From Accumulibacter sp003538495 (lineage in GTDB: Bacteria > Pseudomonadota > Gammaproteobacteria > Burkholderiales > Rhodocyclaceae), in contig NZ_JAPUVQ010000031.1 of assembly GCF_029255145.1 (NCBI RefSeq), positions 11,770 through 75,769 on the forward strand: a stretch of DNA of 64,000 nucleotides, given 5' to 3'. The position numbers were made by a program, and so were the translations under genes. Positions 17,613 through 26,308 of this stretch are shown here, piece after piece. Under the pieces are notes generated by a model. It did not search any database and was not told the DNA's origin. It saw nothing but the letters and a program-made list of their open reading frames with translations. Position 1 is the first letter of the stretch. Every line of letters begins with the position of its first letter.

Positions 17613-18317
17613 TCAGCGCGCCCGGTCCGGCATTTGCAGCAGTGTAGCGGCTTGCTCCGGCGTCGTCCCGTACTCGACGACGCCAAGCAGAGGTGCCGCG
17701 ATCCGCGCCTGCAAGGCAGCCCGGTTCTCGGCGAAGCGGGACATCGCCGGATCGATGCGGTTGGCCACCCAACCGGCCAGGGCCAGCCCGCGGGCAGCGA
17801 TCGCCTGCGCGGTCAGCAGCGCGTGGTTGATGCAGCCAAGGCGCATGCCGACGACCAGAATCAGCGGCAGTTGCAGCGCCGCCGCCAGGTCGGCCGTGTC
17901 GCAGGTGCTGCCGAGCGGCACGCAGAAACCGCCGACGCCTTCGACCAGCACCACGTCGGCCAGCGCCTGCAGTTGCTCGAACGAAGCGACGATCCGTGGC
18001 AGCTCGATGCTTCGGCCTTCTTCCGCCGCAGCAATGTGCGGCGCGATCGCCGCAGCGAAACCGTAGGGATTGACCAGTGCTCGCGGCGCTTGTACGGACG
18101 ACGCCGCGAGCAGGCGTTCGACGTCGTCGTTGCGTCCGTGCTCGTCGAAGCCGGCAGCGACGGGCTTCATCGCCAGCGCGCTCAGGCCGCTGCGGCGCAG
18201 CGCGTGCAGCAGCGTGCAGGCGACAAAGGTTTTGCCGATTTCGGTGTCGGTGCCGGTGATGAACCAGCCGGCCCTGCGTTGTTCGGGTCGCGCGGGCGGC
18301 GCTGTCGGCTCACTCAT
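17613..18317 (-). CDS. bioD: Dethiobiotin synthetase
   Basis: ATP-dependent enzyme that closes the ureido ring of biotin: diaminopelargonate plus CO2 gives dethiobiotin. The P-loop GTDTEIGKTF stands near the N-terminus, MKPVAAG follows, and VEGVGGFCVPLG contains the family substrate loop. Two starts are possible: the ATG at 18338, which overlaps the bioC stop (ATGA), and the ATG at 18317, which has a GAGGAG ribosome site. I chose the second, giving 234 residues. It is the last gene of the biotin operon, ending just before the bidirectional terminator. Confidence 0.92.
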   Translation of the reverse strand: MSEPTAPPARPEQRRAGWFITGTDTEIGKTFVACTLLHALRRSGLSALAMKPVAAGFDEHGRNDDVERLLAASSVQAPRALVNPYGFAAAIAPHIAAAEEGRSIELPRIVASFEQLQALADVVLVEGVGGFCVPLGSTCDTADLAAALQLPLILVVGMRLGCINHALLTAQAIAARGLALAGWVANRIDPAMSRFAENRAALQARIAAPLLGVVEYGTTPEQAATLLQMPDRAR

Positions 18318-18334
18318 CCGGGATCGCTCCTCAC

Positions 18335-19105
18335 TCATTTTCTGGCGTACGCAAGAATCACATCGTAACGCGCCGGCAAGCCGGCTGGCGTGCGGTGTTG
18401 CTCGTAGGCGGCCTGTACCCGCTGCCAGGCGCTACGGCCGAGCAGGCCGTTGCGCGCGCCTTCGCCGACCGAGTTGGCGCCGATCTCCTTGATTGCCCGC
18501 AGCAGCGTCTTCAGATCGGGGTAATGCAGGCAGACCGTCTGGCGCTGCAGCTCGATCTCGGCAAAGCCGGCGCGCAGCAGCGCGTCGCCGATCGCCGCCG
18601 GCTCGCTGAAGGTCAGCGTGTGGCGGTGCCGGTCGACGTCCTTGAAGGCTTCGCGCAACTCGTGGAAGGTGTCGGGGCCGAGGGTACTCAGCGCCAGTCG
18701 TCCGCCGGGACGCAGGACCCGCCGCGCTTCTCCGAGCACCTGGTCGATCGCGCACCACTGGACGGTCAGGTTGGACCACCAGGCGGCGAAGCTCTCGTCC
18801 TGGCAGGGCAGCGCCTGGATGTCGGCGGCCAGGCAGACGTCTGCGTCATGGCGCGCGACGGCCAGCATGGTCGCCGCGAAATCGATGGCGGTGATCTGCA
18901 ACTGCGGCCAGCGCGCGCGCAGCAGCCGGGCGCCGTAACCGGTGCCGCAGCCGGCGTCGAGGAGATCGAGCGGCGGCGGGTCGACGGCGAAATTGGCCAG
19001 CAGCGCTTCGCAGACCTGCCGTTGCAGCACCGCGGCGTCGTCATAGGACGCCGCGGCGCGCTCGAAGGACTCTCGAACCCGCTGGTTAGCGGCTGGCAGG
19101 GGCAT
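18335..19105 (-). CDS. bioC: Malonyl-[acyl-carrier protein] O-methyltransferase
   Basis: A 256-residue SAM-dependent methyltransferase that methylates malonyl-ACP so that fatty-acid synthesis can build the pimeloyl chain. The SAM-binding motif I is LLDAGCGTGYGARLL (about 47-61). The BioC-specific N-terminus VRESFERAAASYDDAA and the segment STLGPDTFHELREAF are both present. It overlaps bioH by 20 bases upstream and bioD downstream, so the operon is tightly coupled. The adjoining bioH gives the matching pimeloyl-ACP esterase. Confidence 0.93.
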   Translation of the reverse strand: MPLPAANQRVRESFERAAASYDDAAVLQRQVCEALLANFAVDPPPLDLLDAGCGTGYGARLLRARWPQLQITAIDFAATMLAVARHDADVCLAADIQALPCQDESFAAWWSNLTVQWCAIDQVLGEARRVLRPGGRLALSTLGPDTFHELREAFKDVDRHRHTLTFSEPAAIGDALLRAGFAEIELQRQTVCLHYPDLKTLLRAIKEIGANSVGEGARNGLLGRSAWQRVQAAYEQHRTPAGLPARYDVILAYARK

Positions 19106-19850
19106 CGCAGAAGGCGTCCAGCAGGCGCACGAAACGATCCGGGTCGGCCAGGAAGGGTGCGTGTCCGGCGCCGGCGAAGACTTCGATACGCGCGGCCGGC
19201 AGCCGTTCCGCCAGGAACTGCGCCGCCGCCAGCGGGTTCAGCGCGTCGTTCTCGCCGTGGATCAGCAGACTGCGGATACCAAGGCCCGGCAGCAGCGGGC
19301 GCAGGTCGACGTCGCGAAGCCAGTCCAGGCCGCGGCGCAACACTTCGCTCGCGGGCGTTTGACTTTCGCGCAGGCCAGCCAGCAGGCAGCGGCTGATCGC
19401 CCGCGCAGCGCCGTCGCCCTGGCTAAGCAGCGCGGCGAAACGCTGCAGCGTCTGTTCCGGCCTGGTCGAAACGCTGGCCGCAAAGCTGTCGAGCAAGGCC
19501 GCTGGCTGCGCTGTTGGCCAGTCGCTGCGCTGCACGAAACACGGTGTGGCACCGACCAGTACCAGCCCGGCGAGACGTTCCGGCGCCAGCACTGCGGCGC
19601 GCATCGCCAGCATCGCGCCGAGCGACCAGCCGCATATCGTCACCGCGGTTGGTAGCGTGTCGAGCAGCGCCTGCGCAGTGGCCGTGAAATCGCCGCTGTC
19701 GGTCGCTGCCTGGCCGTAGCCGGGCAGCTCGACCAGATGCACCCGGTGGCGTGGCGAGAGGGCCTCGACCAGTGGCTGCCAGACCCGGCTGCCGAGTCCC
19801 CAGCCGTGAATCAGCGCGAGATCCGGGCCACTGCCGATGACGGTGCTCAT
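19086..19850 (-). CDS. bioH: Pimeloyl-ACP methyl ester esterase
   Basis: A 254-residue alpha/beta hydrolase that removes the methyl group from pimeloyl-ACP methyl ester, ending chain elongation for biotin. The nucleophile elbow is CGWSLGAM (Ser76); acid and base are in LLIHGENDALNP and FAGAGHAPF; the N-terminal HGWGLGSRVW is the typical oxyanion region. The ATG at 19850 overlaps the bioF stop. The frame stays open much further upstream, antisense-like within bioF, and that part is rejected. Placement between bioF and bioC matches other Betaproteobacteria. Confidence 0.93.
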   Translation of the reverse strand: MSTVIGSGPDLALIHGWGLGSRVWQPLVEALSPRHRVHLVELPGYGQAATDSGDFTATAQALLDTLPTAVTICGWSLGAMLAMRAAVLAPERLAGLVLVGATPCFVQRSDWPTAQPAALLDSFAASVSTRPEQTLQRFAALLSQGDGAARAISRCLLAGLRESQTPASEVLRRGLDWLRDVDLRPLLPGLGIRSLLIHGENDALNPLAAAQFLAERLPAARIEVFAGAGHAPFLADPDRFVRLLDAFCDAPASR

Positions 19851-21001
19851 TCCAGATCGCGCAGCGCATCGACCAGCCGGGCAAGGTCTTGCGGCTGGTG
19901 CGCGGCGGTCAGCGAGACGCGCAGCCGCGCGGTTCCCCTGGGCACTGTCGGTGGCCGGATTGCCGGCACCCACAGGCCGCGCTCGTAGAGCGCGGCGGCG
20001 ACTCGCAGCGCGGCATGGTTGTCGCCGATGATCACCGGCTGGATGGCGGTCGGCGACGGCAGCAGCTGCCAGCGGCTGCCGGCCAGGCCATCGCGCAACT
20101 GCGCGGCGAGTTGCCGCAGACGATTGCGCCGGCAATCGCTGTTGGCGATCAGTTCGAGGCTGGCGGACAGCGCGCAGGCGATCGCCGGGCTGCCGGCAGT
20201 GGTGAAGATGTAGGTTCGGGCATGCTGCTGCAACCATTCGATCACCGTCCGGTCGCCGGCGACGAATGCGCCGGCGGCACCGGCCGCCTTGCCAAGGGTA
20301 CCCATATACACCACGCGGCTGGCAGCGGGCATTTCGAAATGCGCCAGGCTGCCGCGGCCCTGCGCACCGAGGACGCCGAAACCATGCGCGTCGTCGACCA
20401 CCAGCCAGGCGTCGAAGCGCTCGGCAAGTTCGAGCAATCCCGGCAACGGCGCCAGGTCGCCGTCCATGCTGAACACCGCGTCGGTCAGGATCAGCTTGCG
20501 GCTGGCACGACTGGCAGCGAGCAGCCGTTCGAGCGCCGCCAGGTCGGCGTGCGGGTAACGCTGGCTGTCGGCACGCGAGAGCTGCACGGCGTCGATCAGC
20601 GAGGCGTGGTTGAGCCGGTCGGCGAAGACCGCGTCGCCACGGCCGACCAGCGCCGGGACTATTCCCAGGTTGGCCATGTAGCCGGTCGAGAAGAGCAGGG
20701 CACGGGCAAAGCCGGTGAACTCGGCGAGCCGCTGCTCGAGTGCGGCGTGCGGGCCGAGGTGGCCGCTGACCAGATGCGAGGCACCGCTGCCGACGCCCCA
20801 GGCCCTGGCGCCGGCACACGCCGCGTCGATCAGCGCCGGCTCGTTGGCCAGCCCGAGGTAGTCGTTGCTGCAGAAACTGAGCAGGCGGGCGCCGTCGACC
20901 TGTGCTGCCGGCCCACACGGTGACTCGAGGGTGCGCCGCGCCCGCCGCAACCCATCGCGCTGCAGGGCGTCCAGTCGGCCTTGCAACTGATCCAGGATCA
21001 T
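19847..21001 (-). CDS. bioF: 8-amino-7-oxononanoate synthase
   Basis: A 384-residue PLP enzyme that joins pimeloyl-ACP with alanine to 8-amino-7-oxononanoate (KAPA). The Schiff-base lysine is Lys238 in YMGTLGKAAG; VVDDAHGFG holds the PLP-binding Asp and His; FCSNDYLGLA near the N-terminus and SGASHLVSGH are typical. The start at 21001 (MILDQL) makes an ATGA overlap with the bioA stop; a 54-base longer form would only add residues encoded inside bioA. It is the second gene of the biotin operon. Confidence 0.94.
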   Translation of the reverse strand: MILDQLQGRLDALQRDGLRRARRTLESPCGPAAQVDGARLLSFCSNDYLGLANEPALIDAACAGARAWGVGSGASHLVSGHLGPHAALEQRLAEFTGFARALLFSTGYMANLGIVPALVGRGDAVFADRLNHASLIDAVQLSRADSQRYPHADLAALERLLAASRASRKLILTDAVFSMDGDLAPLPGLLELAERFDAWLVVDDAHGFGVLGAQGRGSLAHFEMPAASRVVYMGTLGKAAGAAGAFVAGDRTVIEWLQQHARTYIFTTAGSPAIACALSASLELIANSDCRRNRLRQLAAQLRDGLAGSRWQLLPSPTAIQPVIIGDNHAALRVAAALYERGLWVPAIRPPTVPRGTARLRVSLTAAHQPQDLARLVDALRDLE

Positions 21002-22338
21002 GCCGCCAGCGCCGCGTCCAGGGCAGCGATCGCGCCGGCGACGAGAAAGTCGCATTCATCGTGGCTGAGCACGTAGGGGGGCATGAAATAGACGGTGTTG
21101 CCGATCGGTCGCAGCAGAATCTCGCGCGCCAGTGCCTGCTTGTGGAAGCGTTCCGGGAACTGGCCGTCGTCGCTGAGCACGTCGAAAGCGGCGATCATTC
21201 CACGCTGCCGGAGGTGGTGGACGCGCGGGTGGCTGGCCAGCGGGCGAAGGCAGTTGGCGAGGTGCTCGGCGAGCTGGCGATTGGCGTCGATGACCCGGTC
21301 TTCGGCGAAGATGTCGAGCGTCGCCAGCGCCGCGCGGCAGGCCAGCGCGTTACCGGTGTAGGAGTGCGAGTGCAGGAAGCCGCGGCTGATCCGGTCGTCG
21401 TAGAACGCCGCGTATACGGCGTCGGTGGTGAGCACGATCGACAGCGGCAGATAGCCGCCCGAGATGCCTTTCGAGAGGCACAGGAAGTCGGGCCTGATGC
21501 CCGCCTGCTGGTGGGCAAAGAAAGTGCCGGTGCGACCACAGCCGACGGCAATTTCGTCACAGATCAGATGCACCTGGTAGCGGTCGCACAGGCGGCGCGC
21601 CAGACGAAGGTATTCCGGATCGTACATCGCCATGCCGCTGGCGCACTGGATCAGCGGCTCGACGATCAGCGCGGCGATCCGGCGATGGTGTTGTTCGAGG
21701 TGGCTTTCGAGGGCCGCGGCAGCGCGCCGGGCGACGTCGGCGGGAGTCTCGCCGTTGGCCGCCAGGCGCGCGTCGGGCGAGGGCACGGTAGCCGCCGCGC
21801 GGATCAGCGGCGCGTAGGCGTCCTTGAACAGCGCGACGTCGGTGACCGCCAGTGCGCCGACCGTCTCGCCGTGATAGCTGCCGCTCAGGCAGAGGAACTC
21901 CGTCTTGTCTTCCCGGCCGCCGTTGCGCCACGAGTGGAACGACATCTTGAGCGCGATTTCGGTCGCCGAGGCGCCGTCGGAAGCATAGAAGCAATGGCCG
22001 AGAGTGCCGCCGGTGAGTGCCGAGAGGCGCTCGGAAAGCTCGACCACCGGCCGATGCGTGCAGCCGGCGAGGATCACGTGTTCGAGTTCGTCCAGCTGCT
22101 CGCGTAGCGCGGCATTGATCCGCGGGTTGCAGTGGCCGAACAGATTGACCCACCACGAGCTGATGCCGTCGAGAAAGCGGTGGCCATCGAAGTCGTAGAG
22201 CCAGACGCCCTTGCCGCGGGCAATCGGAATCATCGGCGAGGCGGCGCTGGCGTGCTGCTTCATCTGCGTGCAGGGGTGCCAGACGGCGGCTAGGCTACGC
22301 TGCAGCAGGTCGCTGTTGCCCATCTTTGGTGCCGGCAC
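20998..22338 (-). CDS. bioA: Adenosylmethionine-8-amino-7-oxononanoate aminotransferase
   Basis: A 446-residue class III aminotransferase that converts KAPA to 7,8-diaminopelargonate with S-adenosylmethionine as amino donor. The PLP lysine is Lys290 in LCLSKGISGG; DEIAVGCGRTG holds the conserved PLP Asp; the N-terminal HPCTQM and ISSWWVNLFGH are BioA signatures. It starts 3 bases after the DUF2863-like stop, so that gene may share the transcript. Either the first ATG (22338) or the sixth codon may be used. bioB, which would finish the pathway, is not in the window. Confidence 0.94.
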   Translation of the reverse strand: MPAPKMGNSDLLQRSLAAVWHPCTQMKQHASAASPMIPIARGKGVWLYDFDGHRFLDGISSWWVNLFGHCNPRINAALREQLDELEHVILAGCTHRPVVELSERLSALTGGTLGHCFYASDGASATEIALKMSFHSWRNGGREDKTEFLCLSGSYHGETVGALAVTDVALFKDAYAPLIRAAATVPSPDARLAANGETPADVARRAAAALESHLEQHHRRIAALIVEPLIQCASGMAMYDPEYLRLARRLCDRYQVHLICDEIAVGCGRTGTFFAHQQAGIRPDFLCLSKGISGGYLPLSIVLTTDAVYAAFYDDRISRGFLHSHSYTGNALACRAALATLDIFAEDRVIDANRQLAEHLANCLRPLASHPRVHHLRQRGMIAAFDVLSDDGQFPERFHKQALAREILLRPIGNTVYFMPPYVLSHDECDFLVAGAIAALDAALAA

Positions 22339-22341
22339 GGC

Positions 22342-23517
22342 TCAGTGCAGCGTCTGCGAGGGCGTGTCGTTCTGCTCCGGCATCTCGGCATGGACGGTTT
22401 CCCCCTCGACATTGGGATAGAGCGGTGCGCCGCAGTCGTCACAGAACTCGTAGGGGAACTGCTGGTCCAGCACCACCACTTCCTTGAGGCCGGCCTTGCG
22501 CAGAACGCCCTCGATTTCACCAGCGATGTCGGTCGTTTCGTCTTCGATGCCCAGCAACGGCCAGACCACGCCGTGGTAGATCACGTCGCTGTCGCGGGGG
22601 CCAAAGCCGATCCGGTACTCCTCGAGCCGCTTGTCGTGGAAGCTGCCGACGATCGCGCGCAGTTCTTCGGGCGGCCGGCCGAGCGTCGCTTGCAGGAAGG
22701 CCACCGAGGCGTTCAGCGAGTACGGGCGCGAGGCGCTGTCGGCTGCCCGGCACGCGGCATGATAGGCATCGGCGAGCAGCGGCTGATAGGCGCAGCCGGT
22801 CAGTACCGGTTCCAGGCAGGGACCGCCCTGGCGTACCCACTCCTTGAGGCAGCCCTCACGGGTACTCTTGTCCTCCTCGTTCCAGCGGAACAGTGGCAGG
22901 CCGCGCGCGACGGCGAGTGCGCCAACCAGGTAGCGGGTGTCGGAGAGGAAACGGTTGGTCTCGGGCATGCTCGATCCATCGACGCTGAGGTCAGCGCCGG
23001 CGAGGGCGGCGGCGCCGAGTTTCTGCAGCAGTTGCCAGGTCTCGACAAAGCTGTGCGGCAGTTGATCGGGGCTATACAGATAATCGGCGATCGCGAAGCG
23101 GGCTCCGGCGGCGAAGACGTGCGCACCGAGATGGACCTTCAGCGTCTGCAGGATGCTTTTCGGGATCGTCGCGGCGGGGATCGAGAAGCGCGACCAGCCG
23201 AGCACCGGTACGGCGATCAGCAGGACATCGAATTGCTGGCCGCGATCCGACATCACGCACGATTCGGCCTGCGCCTCGACGATGTCCGCGAGATCGTCAT
23301 GGGCCATCGCGTGCGTATCGAACAGGCGGTCCAGCGAGGCCGTCAGGTCATCCTCGGCGCCGTCGTGGAACAGGCGATCGATGAGTTCCGCCAGGCGGTT
23401 CTGCCAGAAGAGATCCTCGAGCCTGCTGCCGGACTCGGCCAGGCCGATTGCCAGCCGACCCAGTTCGGTGGCGTCAGCGGAAATTCGCTTGCGGGAGGAG
23501 AAGCGGTTGCGTTTCAT
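22342..23517 (-). CDS. DUF2863-like protein
   Basis: A 391-residue soluble protein resembling DUF2863, a family that I associate with Betaproteobacteria and no known activity. The opening MKRNRFSSRKRISADATELG and the following LAESGSRLEDLFWQ are typical. Near the C-terminus, FCDDCGAPLYPN has a CxxC pair that might bind zinc. No membrane segment. The gene ends 3 bases before bioA and is the likely first gene of the biotin transcript, though a role in biotin metabolism is not implied by sequence. Confidence 0.72.
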   Translation of the reverse strand: MKRNRFSSRKRISADATELGRLAIGLAESGSRLEDLFWQNRLAELIDRLFHDGAEDDLTASLDRLFDTHAMAHDDLADIVEAQAESCVMSDRGQQFDVLLIAVPVLGWSRFSIPAATIPKSILQTLKVHLGAHVFAAGARFAIADYLYSPDQLPHSFVETWQLLQKLGAAALAGADLSVDGSSMPETNRFLSDTRYLVGALAVARGLPLFRWNEEDKSTREGCLKEWVRQGGPCLEPVLTGCAYQPLLADAYHAACRAADSASRPYSLNASVAFLQATLGRPPEELRAIVGSFHDKRLEEYRIGFGPRDSDVIYHGVVWPLLGIEDETTDIAGEIEGVLRKAGLKEVVVLDQQFPYEFCDDCGAPLYPNVEGETVHAEMPEQNDTPSQTLH

Positions 23518-23721
23518 CGTCGGGAGCCTGCGGCTGGGTCAATCCGCCATTGTATCAAGCGGACGCCCACCGCGTTCGCGCGCGTGCATCTTCTTGCGAA
23601 TGCGGGGCACCCGGATACGCCAGCCAGGCGGCCGGCAAGCCGGACACGGTGTCGGGACTGGCCGCGGCGCACGGGCGTCGGCTGCGGGCAAACGCCGCCA
23701 GGCGGTCGCCCGAGGGGCGCT

Positions 23722-24195
23722 TCAGGCGATGCGCAACTCGGCCAGTGAAGCGACCGCGTTGCCGTTGCCGATATCAGGGGTAATGATCAGTTCGAGCACA
23801 TTGACCGCGGCAAGCTCTACCCGATGGTCTTCCGCCTGGCGGTTCGCGCCGTCCGGGCTGAAGTTCCATTGTTGCCGGACGATCTCCCGGAACGACTGTC
23901 CGCCGTCGGCAGACCAGCGCAGCACGTACTCCTGCGTGCGCGGCACCGAGGGCTCGAAAAAAGAGAGCCAGATCCGCCGCAGCGCCTGCGGTTGCGGAAA
24001 GAGCAGGCGAATGGTCTGCTTGCCCGGAGCCGCTGCACGCCAGCCGCCGCCCTCGCCAGGCAGCAGCGCAGACTCGATCGGATGAGCTGCGTCCTCCGAG
24101 CTGATTTCCACCTCGGCCAGGTCTTCGAGCTTCAGCCAGTCGCCCGTCGCCGCAGCGGCGGCGTCTCTGGCATCGGCGATCACGCGCTTGCGCAT
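23722..24195 (-). CDS. Hypothetical protein with galactose-binding-like fold
   Basis: A 157-residue protein without signal peptide. The segment from about residue 35, with IRLLFPQPQALRRIWLSFFE and YVLRWSADGGQSFREIVRQQ, followed by a terminal beta strand ending ASLAELRIA, resembles a carbohydrate-binding (F5/8 type C, discoidin-like) beta sandwich. No enzyme motif is visible. The short N-terminus and cytosolic nature are unusual for such a fold. It lies 204 bases from the DUF2863-like gene and 61 bases downstream of the DUF2934 gene on the same strand. Confidence 0.55.
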   Translation of the reverse strand: MRKRVIADARDAAAAATGDWLKLEDLAEVEISSEDAAHPIESALLPGEGGGWRAAAPGKQTIRLLFPQPQALRRIWLSFFEPSVPRTQEYVLRWSADGGQSFREIVRQQWNFSPDGANRQAEDHRVELAAVNVLELIITPDIGNGNAVASLAELRIA

Positions 24196-24220
24196 TCGTT
24201 CAATCTCCCATCAATGGAAG

Positions 24221-24241
24221 GCGTTCCGCGGCGCGGAACGC
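24221..24241. other. Perfect 9-bp stem-loop between two minus-strand genes
   Basis: GCGTTCCGC, a 3-base loop (GGC) and GCGGAACGC form a perfect hairpin between the DUF2934 gene stop (24257) and the galactose-binding-like gene start (24195). No T-run follows on either strand, so it is not a standard intrinsic terminator; a transcript-stabilising or 5'-leader element is possible. Confidence 0.5.
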
Positions 24242-24256
24242 TTGACACCATGCTTG

Positions 24257-24625
24257 CTACTCGCCGAGTTGGGCAGCGATCTCGCTTTCGGCCTGTGTCC
24301 AGTACGCCGTTGCGTCGCCCTGGAAACCGTCTTTTTCGGCAATGAAGTAGGCTGCCGACTGGACCATGCAATAGCGCTCTTCGGCGCTTGGCTGCACTGT
24401 AGCGGCCTTGGCTGCGGTTGTCCGACGCTGAGTTGCAGCACGCGGCGGCGTGCTCGACGCAGCAGCCGTCGTTGGCTCCGCCGTTCTTGCCGGTGCCTTC
24501 TTCGCCGTGGCGACGGGCGCAGCCTTGGCCGCAGCAGCTGCCTTGGCTGGCGCAGCGGCGCTCGTTGTGGCGACGGTCTTCCTGGCGGTGGCCTTCTTTT
24601 TTGTGGTGCCGATTTCTTCGGTCAT
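24257..24625 (-). CDS. DUF2934-type protein with histone H1-like Ala/Lys-rich N-terminus
   Basis: A 122-residue protein in two parts. Residues 1-80 are a low-complexity Ala/Lys/Thr tract (TTKKKATARKTV, APAKAAAAAKAA), like the basic tails of bacterial histone H1-like and AlgP-type proteins. Residues 82-122 are a DUF2934-type helical domain (YCMVQSAAYFIAEKDGF). The basic tail suggests DNA or polyphosphate binding; this is inference. The ATG at 24625 has AAGGGA upstream. Composition makes the tail prone to length change by repeat slippage. Confidence 0.7.
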   Translation of the reverse strand: MTEEIGTTKKKATARKTVATTSAAAPAKAAAAAKAAPVATAKKAPARTAEPTTAAASSTPPRAATQRRTTAAKAATVQPSAEERYCMVQSAAYFIAEKDGFQGDATAYWTQAESEIAAQLGE

Positions 24626-24784
24626 GATCATCCCTTGTCTTGCGGTCATTATGTTGCGGTTGGTGAGGTCGGCTCTGGAGCGGCTGGATCGACGCTGAAG
24701 CACCTCCGCAGGATAGGAAAATAGGGCCTGTCGGTCAAGGCGAACGCCGATTTCCGATGGTTTTCGCAATCGCCAGGCCGTTCC

Positions 24785-26299
24785 TCAGCCCTCCTGGAAT
24801 GCCGCCGTGCGCCGCCGTGCCACCGCCGGCGCTGCGGCCGCCAGAAGCAGGGCCAGCGCCAACAGCAGCAGGGTCAGGCTGATCGGTTGGCTGACGAAGA
24901 TGCCTGGATCGCCGCGGGAGATGGTCATCGCGCGGCGCAGGTTTTCTTCCATCATCGGTCCGAGGACGAAGCCCAGGAGCAGTTGCGCGGGTTCGCAGCC
25001 CAGTTTGGAGAAGACGTAACCCAGCGCGCCAAAGATGGCCATAACCAGCACCAGGAGCGGCGAGTGGTTGACGCTGTAGACGCCAATCACGCAGAGCATC
25101 AGGATGCTCGGATAGAGCAGGCGGTACCTGATGCTCAGCAGCTTGACCCAGAGCCCGATCAGCGGCAGGTTGAGGATCACCAGCAAGGCGTTGCCGATCC
25201 ACATGCTGGCAACCAGTCCCCAGAAGAGTTCCGGATTGCTGCTTATCACCTGCGGACCCGGCTGGACGTTGTGGATGGTCATCGCGCCAATCATCAGCGC
25301 CATCACCGGGTTGGAAGGCAAGCCGAGGGTGAGCATCGGGATGAAAGCGGTCTGCGCGCCGGCATTGTTCGCCGACTCGGGTCCGGCCACGCCCTCGATC
25401 GCGCCGTGGCCGAAGCGCTGCGGCTCGCGCGCAAGCTTCTTCTCAAGCAGGTCGGAGGCGTAGGACGCCAGCACCGCGCCGCCACCGGGCAGGACGCCAA
25501 GCAGTGACCCGAGCGCCGTGCCGCGCAGGCTGGCCCGCCAAGCACGCCGGCTGTCTTCCCGCGGCGGTCGCCACCGGTTCAGGCCGCGCTCAGCGCTGCT
25601 GGCGACCTGGCGGTCCGCCTGCCCGGTCTCCAGGTTACGGATCACCTCGGCAACGCCGAACAGGCGCATGGCGACGGCAACGAAGTCGACCCCGTCCGCC
25701 AGCTCTGGGATACCGAAGACGAAGCGCTGGCTGCCGCTGGTGACGTCGGTGCCGATCAGCCCGAGCAGCAGCCCGATCAGCACCATGGCCATCGCCTTGA
25801 TCACCGAGCCTTGCGCCAGCGCGACTGCAGCGACAAGTCCCAGGAGCATCAGCGAACAATACTCGGCGGGGCCGAATTTCAGCGCCAGAGCGCTCATCGA
25901 TGGCGCCACGGCGGCAATCAGCAGGGTCGCCATACAGCCGGCGAAGAAGGAACCGAGCGCAGCCACTGCCAGCGCCTGCCCGGCGCGTCCCTGTCGTGCC
26001 ATCTGATGGCCGTCGAGCGCGGTGACGACCGAGCTCACCTCGCCAGGCAGGTTGATCAGGATCGCCGTTGTCGAGCCGCCGTACTGGGCGCCGTAGTAGA
26101 TACCGGCCAACATGATCAGCGCCGTGGCCGGTTCGAGTCCGTAGGTGAGCGGCAGCAGCAGGGCGATGGTCGCCAGTGGCCCCAGGCCGGGCAGGACGCC
26201 GACCAGCGTACCGAGCAGCGTTCCCAGCAGGCAGTACAGCGAGTTGTCGAGGGTCAGCGCGACCGCGAAGCCGAGGGCGAGGTTGTTGAGCAGGTCCAT
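24785..26299 (-). CDS. tctA: Tripartite tricarboxylate transporter, large membrane subunit
   Basis: A 504-residue inner-membrane protein with about 11-12 hydrophobic segments, the permease of a TctABC secondary transporter. Family motifs: GVLPGLGPLATIALLLP near the N-terminus, GIYYGAQYGGSTTAILIN (about 66-83), and in the second half LLGVLPGGGAVLASY and GVAGPESANNAGAQT. These repeated motifs are diagnostic of TctA. It follows tctB by 9 bases and is the last gene in the operon. The substrate is probably a carboxylate delivered by the TctC-type binding protein. Confidence 0.93.
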   Translation of the reverse strand: MDLLNNLALGFAVALTLDNSLYCLLGTLLGTLVGVLPGLGPLATIALLLPLTYGLEPATALIMLAGIYYGAQYGGSTTAILINLPGEVSSVVTALDGHQMARQGRAGQALAVAALGSFFAGCMATLLIAAVAPSMSALALKFGPAEYCSLMLLGLVAAVALAQGSVIKAMAMVLIGLLLGLIGTDVTSGSQRFVFGIPELADGVDFVAVAMRLFGVAEVIRNLETGQADRQVASSAERGLNRWRPPREDSRRAWRASLRGTALGSLLGVLPGGGAVLASYASDLLEKKLAREPQRFGHGAIEGVAGPESANNAGAQTAFIPMLTLGLPSNPVMALMIGAMTIHNVQPGPQVISSNPELFWGLVASMWIGNALLVILNLPLIGLWVKLLSIRYRLLYPSILMLCVIGVYSVNHSPLLVLVMAIFGALGYVFSKLGCEPAQLLLGFVLGPMMEENLRRAMTISRGDPGIFVSQPISLTLLLLALALLLAAAAPAVARRRTAAFQEG

Positions 26300-26308
26300 G
26301 GCGGTCGC

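Noticed and set aside
19851..21059. N-terminal extension of bioH to 657 codons
   Set aside because: The extra part is an alternative frame within bioF; the true ATG at 19850 overlaps the bioF stop as the operon pattern requires.
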